Origin: Campylobacter ureolyticus
GTDB lineage: Bacteria > Campylobacterota > Campylobacteria > Campylobacterales > Campylobacteraceae
Reading direction: 5' to 3'
NCBI RefSeq assembly: GCF_013372225.1
Contig: NZ_CP053832.1
Location: 1,302,001 to 1,366,000 of the forward strand
DNA: 64,000 bases
The translations under genes and the position numbers were made by a program. This document shows positions 52,564 through 61,368 of the stretch, in pieces. The notes under the pieces were generated by a model. The model searched no databases. It saw only the letters and a list, made by a program, of their open reading frames with translations, and was not told where the DNA came from. Within the stretch, counting starts at the first letter, position 1; each line of letters opens with the position of its first letter.

Positions 52564-53628
52564 CTAATTTTTATTTATACAATTTAAATCTTCAAAGGCT
52601 TCCATTAATCTTTTTACCATACTTTCCTCACCAGCTCTTAACCATTTTCTAGGATCGTAATATTTTTTATTTGGGCTATGTTCACCTTCTGGATTTCCGA
52701 TTTGCCCTTGTAGATAATCTCTATTTTTAAGTTCATATTCTCTAACACCATCCCAAAAAGCCCATTGAGTGTCTGTGTCGATATTCATTTTTATAACACC
52801 ATAACTTACGGCATCTTTTATATCTTCTATATCACTTCCACTACCGCCGTGAAATACAAAATTTACCGGCTTATCGCATTTTGTATTAAATTTTTCTTTT
52901 ACAAATTTTTGGGAATTTTTTAAAATTTCAGGTCTTAGAACAACATTACCTGGTTTATATACACCGTGAACATTACCAAAACTTGCTGCAATTGTAAATT
53001 TATCACTTATTTTACCAAGTCTTTCAAATGCTTGAGCAACATCTTTTGGCTGAGTATATAAAAGTGCATTATCAACATTTGTATTATCAACACCATCTTC
53101 TTCTCCACCAGTTACTCCAAGCTCAATTTCCAAAGCTATGTCTAATTCACTTAGAGTTTTAAGATACTGCTCACAAGTACTTAAATTTTCATCCAAACTC
53201 TCAACACTTAAATCAAGCATATGAGAAGTAAAAAGTGGTTTTTTAAAAAGCTTAATGTTTTCTTTGCTAGCTTCAATTAAAGAATCAATCCAAGGAAGAA
53301 GTTTTCTAGCAGCATGATCAGTATGTAAAATCACAGGAATGCCATAATGTTTTGCTAGCAGATGAACATGTCTTGCTCCGCTGATTGCCCCCAAAACATC
53401 GGCTTCTTGGCAGGTTTTTCCTGCCACAAAACCTGCTCCACCATTTGAAAACTGGACTATTACGGGTGAATTGACTTTTTTTGCGCTTTCTAAAACTGCA
53501 TTTATAGAATTTGTTCCAACTACATTAACAGCTGGTATAGCAAATCCCTCACTTTTAGCGTAATTATAAAGCTTAATCGCTTCATCGCCACCTAAAACAC
53601 CTGCATTTACAACATCTAAAACACCCAT
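52564..53628 (-). CDS. fbaA: Class II fructose-bisphosphate aldolase
   Basis: The 354 residues contain the zinc-site motif VILHTDHAARKLLPWID, GVTGGEEDGVDNT, VNFVFHGGSGSDIEDIKDAVSYGVIKMNIDTDTQWAF and a C-terminal NPEGEHSPNKKYYDPRKWLR. It interconverts fructose-1,6-bisphosphate and triose phosphates. AAGGA precedes the ATG by 6 nt. It lies 9 nt downstream of peb4 on the same strand, as in C. jejuni. Confidence 0.97.
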   Translation of the reverse strand: MGVLDVVNAGVLGGDEAIKLYNYAKSEGFAIPAVNVVGTNSINAVLESAKKVNSPVIVQFSNGGAGFVAGKTCQEADVLGAISGARHVHLLAKHYGIPVILHTDHAARKLLPWIDSLIEASKENIKLFKKPLFTSHMLDLSVESLDENLSTCEQYLKTLSELDIALEIELGVTGGEEDGVDNTNVDNALLYTQPKDVAQAFERLGKISDKFTIAASFGNVHGVYKPGNVVLRPEILKNSQKFVKEKFNTKCDKPVNFVFHGGSGSDIEDIKDAVSYGVIKMNIDTDTQWAFWDGVREYELKNRDYLQGQIGNPEGEHSPNKKYYDPRKWLRAGEESMVKRLMEAFEDLNCINKN

Positions 53629-53637
53629 TTAAAATCC

Positions 53638-54459
53638 TTATTTTTTATTTTTATATTCAATTTTTGCTTTTGATTTTAAATCTTTTACTTTTTTCTCAAA
53701 ATCTGCTTGAAATTTTTCTTGTTTTACAATGCTTTTAATATAGTCTTTAACTTCAGCTAGACCAAGTTGTTTTTTATCTTTTGCATCGTTTTTAAGTATT
53801 ACGTGATAGCCAAATTGAGTTTTTACAGGAGTTTTAGTAAGCTCACCTTTTTTAAGCTTATTGGCTGCTTCACCAAACTCAGGAACCATTTGCTCTTTTA
53901 CAAAGTATCCTAAATCTCCACCATTTTGTTTACCACTTGGATCAAGACTTTTTTCTTTTGCAATTTCAGCAAATTTTTTCTTTAGCTCATCACCTTTTAG
54001 CTTGCTTAAATCAGCTATTATTTTTTTAGCATCATCTTCTTTTTCAACTAAAATATGGCTAACTGCAATAGCTGCTGGCTCAATAAATTTATCTTTATTT
54101 TTATTATAAAAATCCTCTATTTCTTTGTCGCTTACTTTTGTGTTGTTAAGCTCTTTTGCTTGCCAAGCTCTTAAAGCAATATCATCTTTTACAATTTCAA
54201 GCTGTTTTTTATAAAGCTCATCTTTTTCAATACCGCTTTTTTTAGCTTCATTGATTAAAACTCTTAAATCAATTGCTCTATCAATTACTTGATTTTGAAT
54301 CTCAGCTGGAAGAGTTTCAAAATTAACTCCTGGCATTCCTGCAAGCATAGGCGCAAGATCAACATCAGTGATGTCCTTTCCATCAACTGTTGCAAAAACT
54401 TTAGCATTTAAACTCATAGCTACTGCTAGGCTTAAAGCTGTAAATAAAACTTTTTTCAT
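53638..54459 (-). CDS. peb4: Peptidylprolyl isomerase/chaperone PEB4 (SurA-like)
   Basis: The 273-residue exported protein has signal peptide MKKVLFTALSLAVAMSLNAK and an N-terminal helical chaperone domain. The parvulin rotamase domain has AVSHILVEKEDDAKKII, DPSGKQNGGDLGYFVKEQMVPEFGEAA and TKTPVKTQFGYHVILKND. PEB4 is a periplasmic chaperone for outer-membrane proteins in Campylobacter. AAAGG precedes the ATG, and a TATAAT box is seen upstream. Confidence 0.95.
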   Translation of the reverse strand: MKKVLFTALSLAVAMSLNAKVFATVDGKDITDVDLAPMLAGMPGVNFETLPAEIQNQVIDRAIDLRVLINEAKKSGIEKDELYKKQLEIVKDDIALRAWQAKELNNTKVSDKEIEDFYNKNKDKFIEPAAIAVSHILVEKEDDAKKIIADLSKLKGDELKKKFAEIAKEKSLDPSGKQNGGDLGYFVKEQMVPEFGEAANKLKKGELTKTPVKTQFGYHVILKNDAKDKKQLGLAEVKDYIKSIVKQEKFQADFEKKVKDLKSKAKIEYKNKK

Positions 54460-54486
54460 ATAAAACCTTTCTTAAAAAATTAAATT

Positions 54487-54492
54487 ATTATA
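54487..54492 (-). promoter_or_regulatory. -10 box (TATAAT) for peb4-fbaA
   Basis: The minus strand reads CTAGATATAATAATTT, 28 nt upstream of the peb4 ATG, in the divergent gap with nth. Confidence 0.55.
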
Positions 54493-54549
54493 TCTAGTAA
54501 TAGTAAAGAAATGTTGAATTTTTGTAAAATTTAGGCTAAAATCCTTAAA

Positions 54550-55182
54550 ATGAGAACCAAAAAAGAGATAAATTTAATAAAAGAGTTATTTTTAAAGCAT
54601 TTTGATAAACCAGTTACAGAACTTAAATTTAAAAATCTTTATGAGTTGGTAGTTTGCGTTATGCTCTCAGCACAATGCACCGACAAAAGAGTAAATCTAA
54701 TAACACCTGCTTTATTTAGCGAATTTCCAGATATCAAGTCTTTATCAAAAGCAAATTTAAACTCACTTAAACTTCTTATAAACTCATGTAGTTTTTTTAA
54801 CAATAAAGCCGAAAATTTAATAAAAATGGCAAAATCTGTTATGCAAAATTTTGGCGGTGAAATTCCACTAAATAAAAAAGATCTTATGAGTTTGGCTGGA
54901 ATTGGGCAAAAAACAGCAAATGTTGTTTTAATAGAGTTTAAAGGTGAAAATTTAATGGCAGTTGATACGCATGTTTTTAGAGTTTCACATAGACTTGATT
55001 TAAGCAAGGCAAAAACGCCAGAACTTACAGAAGTTGATCTAGTAAAAGCTTTTAAAACCGAGCTTAACTACCTTCATCAAGCAATGGTGCTATTTGGAAG
55101 ATATACCTGCAAAGCGGTTAAGCCAAATTGCAAAGAGTGCTTTTTAAATGAAATTTGCAAAAGTAAGGATAAAGTTATTTAA
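54550..55182 (+). CDS. nth: Endonuclease III
   Basis: The 210 residues have the helix-hairpin-helix LAGIGQKTANVVLIEF with the catalytic lysine, the GPD aspartate in MAVDTHVFRVSHRL, and the Fe-S cluster pattern C-x6-C-x2-C-x5-C in TCKAVKPNCKECFLNEIC. It removes oxidised pyrimidines from DNA. A TAAAAT box lies only 8 nt before the ATG, with little room for a leader. Complete and typical. Confidence 0.97.
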   Translation: MRTKKEINLIKELFLKHFDKPVTELKFKNLYELVVCVMLSAQCTDKRVNLITPALFSEFPDIKSLSKANLNSLKLLINSCSFFNNKAENLIKMAKSVMQNFGGEIPLNKKDLMSLAGIGQKTANVVLIEFKGENLMAVDTHVFRVSHRLDLSKAKTPELTEVDLVKAFKTELNYLHQAMVLFGRYTCKAVKPNCKECFLNEICKSKDKVI

Positions 55183-55197
55183 AACATCATCCTTACT
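55162..55197. terminator. Terminator between convergent nth and pepD
   Basis: The inverted repeat AGTAAGGAT/ATCCTTACT (9 bp) has an 18-nt loop and T/A runs on both sides. It starts within the last codons of nth and ends 6 nt before the pepD stop. Confidence 0.55.
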
Positions 55198-55203
55198 AAA
55201 ATT

Positions 55204-56484
55204 TTAAGCATTTTTTACAATTTCATCAACCACTTTATATATTAAATCAGCAGATTTTATTTCTAGTTTTTCATTTATGCCATGTGGAGCAAAAATATTT
55301 GGCCCAATAGAAGCAACCTTCAAATCACTTTGTTTTGCTAGAAAAACCCCACATTCAAGCCCAGCATGAACAGCTACAAATTTTGCTTTTTTATTATATT
55401 TTTGCATATTTTTTAAAATAAATTTAGCAAATTCGTTGATTTCAGGCCTCCAAGGAGTAGTTTGATTTTCAGTTCTTATGTCGAAATTAAAACTTTTTGC
55501 CAAAGTTAAGGTTTCAAATTTGGAGTTTTCAAGTCCTTTTGCACTCATTGATCTTGCAAAAAATAAAACTTCGAATTTATTATCTACTTCTTTTGCAGTT
55601 GAGAGATTTATACTATCCTCTGGAGTATTAACTTCTGTATTAAAAGCCCTTACTCCCTGTGAGAAAATACAAAGCATATTTAAAAGCTCATCACTAAATT
55701 TATAAATTTTACTCTCTTTTTTACCTATAAAATCAGCTTTTATAAAATTTGGAATTTCTTTTAACTCTTTAAAAAATATAACTTTTGCATCTACTTTTGC
55801 AGCAATAGAGTTTCTTCTTTCTCCACCGTTAAAATAGGCTATTTTACCATCATTTTCTTTTATAAATCTAGCCATGGATTTAATAGCATTTGGAATATTT
55901 TCATGGATTTGTATGCCGCTATGTCCGCCTGGAAATTTATCATTATCATCTATTTTTAACTCATATAAAAAGCCATTGCAATCTATTTTTTCTAAATTTC
56001 TAAATGCATACATATCAACGCTTCCTGCACACCCAATCGATACTTTATCATCTTCTTCGCTATCTAAATTTAGCAAATTTGGACTTTTTATAACTGAGTT
56101 AAATCTTGCAACACCCCAAAGTCCAACTTCTTCATTGTTAGTAAAAACAACTTCAAAATTATCATATTTATCCATCATACTCATCATTATAGCTACTCCA
56201 ATGCCATTATCGGCTCCAAGACTTGAGTTTTTTGCCATCAAAAAACCATCTTTTTCAAAAGTTTGAATATTTGGAGCTTCACCTACACAAACCATGTCAT
56301 AGTGACTTTGCAAACAAATTCTTGGGTTTCCTTTAAAAGCATGTATATTTCCAGCCTCATCAACACTTGCTTTAAAGCCATTTTTTTCGCAATGCTTTAG
56401 TAAATATTCTTTCATTTTATCCGTTTCAAAACTACCATGAGGAATTTTACAAATTTCTTTAAAATACTCCATATAACTTTTCAT
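55204..56484 (-). CDS. pepD: Aminoacyl-histidine dipeptidase (PepD family)
   Basis: The 426 residues are a di-zinc M20 peptidase: ICLQSHYDMVC (first His/Asp), SSLGADNGIGVAIMM (bridging Asp), FTNNEEVGLWG (catalytic Glu pair), LLNLDSEEDDKV and a late HAGLECGVFL. It cleaves Xaa-His and other dipeptides in the cytoplasm. At 426 residues it is some 60 shorter than E. coli PepD but has all metal ligands. It has its own promoter region in the gap with cmoB. Confidence 0.93.
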   Translation of the reverse strand: MKSYMEYFKEICKIPHGSFETDKMKEYLLKHCEKNGFKASVDEAGNIHAFKGNPRICLQSHYDMVCVGEAPNIQTFEKDGFLMAKNSSLGADNGIGVAIMMSMMDKYDNFEVVFTNNEEVGLWGVARFNSVIKSPNLLNLDSEEDDKVSIGCAGSVDMYAFRNLEKIDCNGFLYELKIDDNDKFPGGHSGIQIHENIPNAIKSMARFIKENDGKIAYFNGGERRNSIAAKVDAKVIFFKELKEIPNFIKADFIGKKESKIYKFSDELLNMLCIFSQGVRAFNTEVNTPEDSINLSTAKEVDNKFEVLFFARSMSAKGLENSKFETLTLAKSFNFDIRTENQTTPWRPEINEFAKFILKNMQKYNKKAKFVAVHAGLECGVFLAKQSDLKVASIGPNIFAPHGINEKLEIKSADLIYKVVDEIVKNA

Positions 56485-56541
56485 TTTTTAGTCCTTTTAA
56501 ATAAAAATTAAGGTATTATACCCTAATTTATTTAGGATTTA

Positions 56542-57453
56542 ATGATGAATTTAGACGAAATACGAGCAGATAAATTTAAAGAATTGGATTTAAAAATTTA
56601 TAAAAATATTTGGGAAAAAATCTCAAATTTAAACACTGATTTTGATATAAAATGCAAATTTGAAGACATTGTTGATATTGAAATTTTAGATGAAAAAGCA
56701 AATTTAGATGAAATTTTACAAATAGCTCTTATGCTCAAACCTTGGCGAAAAGGCCCTTTTAAAATTCATAATAAATTTGATGAAATTTTTATAGATAGTG
56801 AGTGGCAAAGTTTTATTAAATTTAATAATTTATTACCATTTTTAAATTTAAAAGATAAAGTTGTTGGTGATATTGGATGCAATAACGGATATTATCTTTT
56901 TAAAATGCTTGAAATGGACGCATCAAAACTTGTGGGATTTGATCCAAGTATTAGAACTTTTTTACAATTTGAGTTTTTAAATAAATTTATAAAAAGCAAT
57001 ATTAAATATGAGCTTTTAGGCGTAGAACATCTGCCTTTTTATGAGCATAAATTTGATACTTTATTTTGCCTTGGAGTAATTTATCATAGAAGTGATCCAG
57101 TAAAAATGCTAAAAGATATAAAACTTTCTTTAAATAAAAACGGAGAGATTTTTTTAGATACAATGTATTTAGACATGGATAGTGAGTTTGCTTTGGTTCC
57201 AAAAAATAGTTATTCAAAGATGAACAATATTTATTTTATCCCAACTATTAAGGCTTTACAAAATTGGTTTGAAAAAGCTAAATTTAAAGATTTTGAAGTA
57301 CTTACTACAAAAACAACATATTTAAACGAACAAAGAAAAACTGAGTGGATAGATGGTGAAAGCCTTGGTGATTTTTTAGATCCAAACGATAGCTCTAAAA
57401 CTATCGAAGGCTATCCAGCACCTAAAAGAGTTTATGTCAGGGCTATAGTTTAA
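56542..57453 (+). CDS. cmoB: tRNA U34 carboxymethyltransferase CmoB
   Basis: The 303 residues have the N-terminal CmoB domain ending PWRKGPFKIHNKFDEIFIDSEW. The SAM-type cofactor loop is VVGDIGCNNGYYLFKML; FCLGVIYHRSDPVKMLKDI and EWIDGESLGDFLDPNDSSKTIEGYPAPKR follow. It forms cmo5U in tRNA using carboxy-SAM. Two adjacent ATGs at 56542 and 56545 share the AGGA ribosome-binding site; the second has the better spacing. It overlaps the convergent NUDIX gene by 11 nt. cmoA is not adjacent. Confidence 0.95.
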   Translation: MMNLDEIRADKFKELDLKIYKNIWEKISNLNTDFDIKCKFEDIVDIEILDEKANLDEILQIALMLKPWRKGPFKIHNKFDEIFIDSEWQSFIKFNNLLPFLNLKDKVVGDIGCNNGYYLFKMLEMDASKLVGFDPSIRTFLQFEFLNKFIKSNIKYELLGVEHLPFYEHKFDTLFCLGVIYHRSDPVKMLKDIKLSLNKNGEIFLDTMYLDMDSEFALVPKNSYSKMNNIYFIPTIKALQNWFEKAKFKDFEVLTTKTTYLNEQRKTEWIDGESLGDFLDPNDSSKTIEGYPAPKRVYVRAIV

Positions 57454-58024
57454 ATTTATCAAAAAACCACATAAAACAAAATGCTAAACTTGCTGGTTTT
57501 GGGATATTTTCATCATAAATAAACTCTTTTGCTTCTTTTATAGGCAGATAAAAAATCTCTATTTTTTCATCATCTATCCCACCTCCAACAGACACTTTCA
57601 TCTCATCTGAAACCTCGGCATAAAAAAATGTCTGTTTAGATGCCGCAGTTCCTAAACTACCATAAAATGAAGCTATTTTTTCTACACTATCAACCCTGTA
57701 TCCACACTCTTCTAAAATTTCTTCTTTTATTGTATTTTCTTCACTTAAATTTTTATCCATTATGCCAGAACAAAGCTCATAGCTTATTCCATTTTCGCTT
57801 AAATTAATACTATCTTTTTCACATTTTAATAAAAGTGGAATGCGAAGCTGTTTCACAAGAACAAAAGCTTTTTTATCTGCATCAAACAGAAGAACTGAAA
57901 CACTATCATGAACACTTATACATTCCCATTTTAATAGTTTTTTATCAAGCTCATACTCAACTAAAAATGGCTTTACAAATTTAGGATTTTCCAAACTTTT
58001 TATATTTTTTATTTTATAACTCAT
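57443..58024 (-). CDS. NUDIX hydrolase (nucleotide-sugar pyrophosphatase-like)
   Basis: The 193 residues start MSYKIKNIKSLENPKFVKPF, with ATG at 58024 chosen over a TTG at 58039 because GGA lies ten nt ahead. The Nudix box reads GIMDKNLSEENTIKEEILEECGYRV: the E-x2-EE-x-G core is intact, while the usual R of REUxEE is K. The layout, with a beta-domain before the box, resembles ADP-ribose/nucleotide-sugar pyrophosphatases. Substrate uncertain. It starts just behind mgtE. Confidence 0.85.
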   Translation of the reverse strand: MSYKIKNIKSLENPKFVKPFLVEYELDKKLLKWECISVHDSVSVLLFDADKKAFVLVKQLRIPLLLKCEKDSINLSENGISYELCSGIMDKNLSEENTIKEEILEECGYRVDSVEKIASFYGSLGTAASKQTFFYAEVSDEMKVSVGGGIDDEKIEIFYLPIKEAKEFIYDENIPKPASLAFCFMWFFDKFKL

Positions 58025-58042
58025 TTTAAATTTTTCCAAACT

Positions 58043-59422
58043 CTATAAAAGTATCCAAGACGCAAGCGCTAAGAAACTAAAAAAGCCAATTATATCAGTT
58101 CCTGCTGTTAAAATAACAGATGAGCCAACGGCTGGATCGATGTTAAATTTCTTTAATGTTAGAGGGATTATAGCTCCTAAAAGTCCAGCGCAGCCCAAAG
58201 TTATAAGCATGGCAAGAAATATAACAACTCCAAGCATAGGTTTATTAAACCAAAGATATGCGATAATTCCAACTAAAACGGCAAAAGTAATTCCATTTAT
58301 CAAAGATATCGTAAACTCTTTTTTAATAACTTTTTTAGCATCTTTAAACTCAATGTCCCCTAGTGCTAAACGTCTAACTGTAACAGTTAATGCTTGCGAG
58401 CCTGTATTTCCTCCAAGAGAAGCTACTATTGGCATTAAAACAGCAAGTGCTACAAATGATTCAATAGTTGAATCAAAAATTCCTATAATAAAAGATGATA
58501 AAAATGCAGTGATTAGATTAAAACCTAGCCAAACAGCCCTTGATTTACTAGCTTTTAATGCACCATAATCATCTTCTTCAACTTCATCATCAACACCAAC
58601 AAGGTTATAAATTTGTTCAGTTGCACTTTCTCTTACAAAGTCATGAATATCATCAGGCGTAATTCTTCCAAGCAAAATACCATTTTTATCAACAACTGGC
58701 AAAACTGATAAATCAAAATCTTGGAAAAGTATAGCTACATCTGAAATTTTATCTGTATCTAAAGCAAATTTTGGTTTAAAAGCATCAGGTTTTGCACTTT
58801 TAACAACTTCATCTATGGTTAGACTGAAATTATAAATTATAAGATCCGATAGTGGGATACAGTATTTTAAAACTCCTTTTTCGTCAACTGCACAAAGCTG
58901 ATAAGCCATCTCTATTTCGCCACTGTGTCTTAAGTCTCTTAATCTGTCAACCGCCTCCATAACAGTTTCATTTAAATTTGCTTTAAAAACTTCAAGTTGC
59001 ATATAGCTTCCTGCTTCATCATCCTTATAGGCAGAAAGTTTTAAAATATCTTTTTTATCTTCATCATCAAGTTCATTAAATATTGTTTTAGCTTTTATTT
59101 CATCTATGTCTTTGATATAGTCTAAAAGCTCAAATTGATCATCGCTTTCAAGTTCTTCTATGGCATTTACAAGTTTTTCTTTTGGAATGTTTTCAAGAAC
59201 GTCTTTAAGCATATGCTCAGGCATTTCAATCGCAGAAGTCGAAAGGCTTTCTAAATCGAGTTTGTGTAAATATTTATAGTATAAATCTTCATCTTCTTTT
59301 TTTAATATTTTTAAACATTCAGCTATATCATCAGGGCTTAACTCTTCTTTATTTAAACTACTTAAATGTTCATCAAGTCTATTTTGTGCTTCTAAAAGCT
59401 CTTTATTTTCTATATTTTCCAT
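58043..59422 (-). CDS. mgtE: Magnesium transporter MgtE
   Basis: The 459 residues have an N-terminal helical superfamily domain (to about 130) and two CBS domains (DRLRDLRHSGEIEMAYQLCAV…FQDFDLSVLPVVDKNGILLGRIT). A linking helix and five membrane helices follow with the pore motif MPIVASLGGNTGSQALTVTVR. It imports Mg2+ through a gated channel. It is the first gene of a short operon with the NUDIX gene. Confidence 0.96.
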   Translation of the reverse strand: MENIENKELLEAQNRLDEHLSSLNKEELSPDDIAECLKILKKEDEDLYYKYLHKLDLESLSTSAIEMPEHMLKDVLENIPKEKLVNAIEELESDDQFELLDYIKDIDEIKAKTIFNELDDEDKKDILKLSAYKDDEAGSYMQLEVFKANLNETVMEAVDRLRDLRHSGEIEMAYQLCAVDEKGVLKYCIPLSDLIIYNFSLTIDEVVKSAKPDAFKPKFALDTDKISDVAILFQDFDLSVLPVVDKNGILLGRITPDDIHDFVRESATEQIYNLVGVDDEVEEDDYGALKASKSRAVWLGFNLITAFLSSFIIGIFDSTIESFVALAVLMPIVASLGGNTGSQALTVTVRRLALGDIEFKDAKKVIKKEFTISLINGITFAVLVGIIAYLWFNKPMLGVVIFLAMLITLGCAGLLGAIIPLTLKKFNIDPAVGSSVILTAGTDIIGFFSFLALASWILL

Positions 59423-59451
59423 ATTTGCCCTTTTTTATAATTTTATAACCA

Positions 59452-60624
59452 CTAAAACTCTATAAAATTTTCAAAATCAATAAATTTGGAAGGATTGTGA
59501 TATCCACCCATAGCCATTTGTAAAATTTCATTTTGAGATTTTATATATTTTTTAAATCTTTTCTTCTCTTCTTTTTCAAGTTCTATATTTTCCTTAGCAA
59601 CTTTTACAACTTTTTCAAAATCCATTGCTTTGTTATTTTTATAAAGTCCAAGATGCAGGTGTGGTCCTGTACTCATACCCGTATTTCCAACAAAAGCAAC
59701 GATATCTCCTTGTGAAATTTTTCTTCCTTTTTTCATTCCTTTTGCAAAACCGTTCAAATGGGCATACAAAGACTTATAACCATTTTGATGTTGAATTTCA
59801 AGTGTTTTACCATATCCGCCTTTATTTCCCACAAAAACCACAGTCCCACTTCCAACTGCCTTTATAGCAGTTCCTCTTGGAGCAGCATAATCTGTGCCAA
59901 GATGAGCTCTATATCTTTTTAATACAGGATGATATCTTTTTGGAGTAAATTTTGATGAAACTCTAGCTCCTGGAATTGGAAGTTTAAACAAAAAATTTTG
60001 ACTTATTTTACCATTTTCATCATAAAATTTTGATTCAAAATAATAAATATAATTACTTTTTTTATTTTCTTCTATCATAGCTGATAAAATTTGAGGACTT
60101 CCGTAAGGTTTTCCAAGTCTAAATCTTTGAGTATAATTTATAGCGATTTGATCACCTTTTTGAAGACGTGAAAAATTTACTCTTCCTTTAAAAGCATTTG
60201 TAAAAGAAGCAGCAAGCTTACCATCTCCAGTTGCATTATTTATGTCTAAATATGGCATAGTTTCGACAGTTAAACCCAAAGTATTATCTGTTTGTGTAAA
60301 AATTGTTGGAGTAAAAGTAAGATTAAATTTATCTTTTTCATCTTTATAGATGTGAATTTGAAGTTCTTCTGTTATTGGTATTAAAATTTGTTCTAAATTT
60401 CCATCTTCATCTACAAGTTTCTCACATTCTACATCAGCACCTATTTCAGTGGCTAGTTCTTTGTCATCTTGCGATAAATCATAATAAAGACTTAATGGCA
60501 AGTTTGAATCTTCTAAAAAATGTAAAAATGTTTTTCCATTTGGCCAGTTAAATTTTTGAACAGTGCTAACATTTGCAAACAAGCTTAAATTTAAGATAAA
60601 AAAAATAAATGCTTTTTTAAACAT
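59452..60624 (-). CDS. M23 peptidoglycan DD-endopeptidase/carboxypeptidase (Csd3/Pgp3-like)
   Basis: The 390-residue exported protein (signal peptide ending about LNLSLFA) has a long N-terminal region that probably includes an inhibitory domain. A LytM/M23 domain follows with zinc ligands in RAHLGTDYAAPRGT (His241, Asp245), SLYAHLNGF (His289) and GPHLHLGLY (His322, His324). The layout and length match Csd3 of Helicobacter and Pgp3 of Campylobacter, which shape the helical cell. GAGGAAT precedes the ATG. It marks the left edge of an AT-rich islet. Confidence 0.88.
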   Translation of the reverse strand: MFKKAFIFFILNLSLFANVSTVQKFNWPNGKTFLHFLEDSNLPLSLYYDLSQDDKELATEIGADVECEKLVDEDGNLEQILIPITEELQIHIYKDEKDKFNLTFTPTIFTQTDNTLGLTVETMPYLDINNATGDGKLAASFTNAFKGRVNFSRLQKGDQIAINYTQRFRLGKPYGSPQILSAMIEENKKSNYIYYFESKFYDENGKISQNFLFKLPIPGARVSSKFTPKRYHPVLKRYRAHLGTDYAAPRGTAIKAVGSGTVVFVGNKGGYGKTLEIQHQNGYKSLYAHLNGFAKGMKKGRKISQGDIVAFVGNTGMSTGPHLHLGLYKNNKAMDFEKVVKVAKENIELEKEEKKRFKKYIKSQNEILQMAMGGYHNPSKFIDFENFIEF

Positions 60625-61177
60625 AATTCCTCTTTTTGAAATTTTGACTAATTTTTTATAATACTATATTTTTTTTGATAGCTGGTAAATGAACTAAATT
60701 TATATTGTATAGGCATGATAAAAAACCAATATGGTAAGCTTTTTAACAACAAAACATTTTAAAACACATAAATGTTTCATATAATTTTTCCTAAGTTTAA
60801 ATCAATCAAGTAAATTATTTATATTTTTAAATTTTAAATACATTGGTATTGGTCACTATAAATACAAAATTCTAATTCACACATGTATGTAAAAAATTAT
60901 CAATACTTTTTAACATCTTTTAAAAATTTCAATTTTTCTTATTTTATTCAAAACAACAATAAATTTGATTATATTTTAAAAAAATATATTTATAGTTATT
61001 TTATAGTTTAAAATCAATATAAGAAAATTAAAAATTTATCAATTATTATTTAAATTTTAATTTTTATTTATTTTTGTATTTATTTATATATCTATACTTA
61101 AATAGAAATTAACTTAAAAAATCTGATTTTGGATACTAAATTTTACTATATTTTATTTTATTTCAATTTTATATTGA

Positions 61178-61183
61178 TATAAT
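61178..61183 (+). promoter_or_regulatory. -10 box (TATAAT) upstream of the HNH gene
   Basis: ATATTGATATAATCG in an otherwise featureless AT-rich leader, 30 nt ahead of a 40-codon frame and 186 nt ahead of the nuclease gene. A second candidate, TAAAAT, lies at 61336-61341, 28 nt ahead of the nuclease ATG. Confidence 0.4.
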
Positions 61184-61212
61184 CGAATATTAATGACATT
61201 AAAAAAGTATTT

Positions 61213-61335
61213 ATGAACCAAGAAAAAAATAGAACTAAAAATTGCCAATTTTTAATGGATAAAACATTTTTTATCCTAGCCATCAAAGATGTTAAAAATG
61301 TGGATGCAGAACAATTTAAAAATTCACTTAAGTGA
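61213..61335 (+). CDS. Possible 40-residue leader peptide before the HNH gene
   Basis: The frame reads MNQEKNRTKNCQFLMDKTFF and continues ILAIKDVKNVDAEQFKNSLK. It has a mixed, protein-like composition, starts 30 nt behind a TATAAT box and ends 33 nt before the nuclease ATG. There is no clear ribosome-binding site and I recognise no family. It could equally be the relic of a larger gene. Confidence 0.3.
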   Translation: MNQEKNRTKNCQFLMDKTFFILAIKDVKNVDAEQFKNSLK

Positions 61336-61368
61336 TAAAATGTAATTACCAAATAAAAAGGACACAAA

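Larger units (their letters stand above)
60625..61368. other. AT-rich non-coding stretch, left flank of the HNH islet
   Basis: About 740 nt, extremely AT-rich (long runs of A, T and TA), with no frame above about 70 codons that looks coding. It holds the M23 gene promoter region at its left end and a TATAAT box at 61178-61183 (plus strand) that could drive the short frame at 61213 and the HNH gene. I see no tRNA, terminal inverted repeats or target-site duplications. Confidence 0.6.

Noticed and set aside
61158-61367. A 69-codon minus-strand frame upstream of the HNH gene
   Set aside because: It lies antisense across the promoter and the short plus-strand frame, lacks a ribosome-binding site and looks hydrophobic only because of T-rich DNA.
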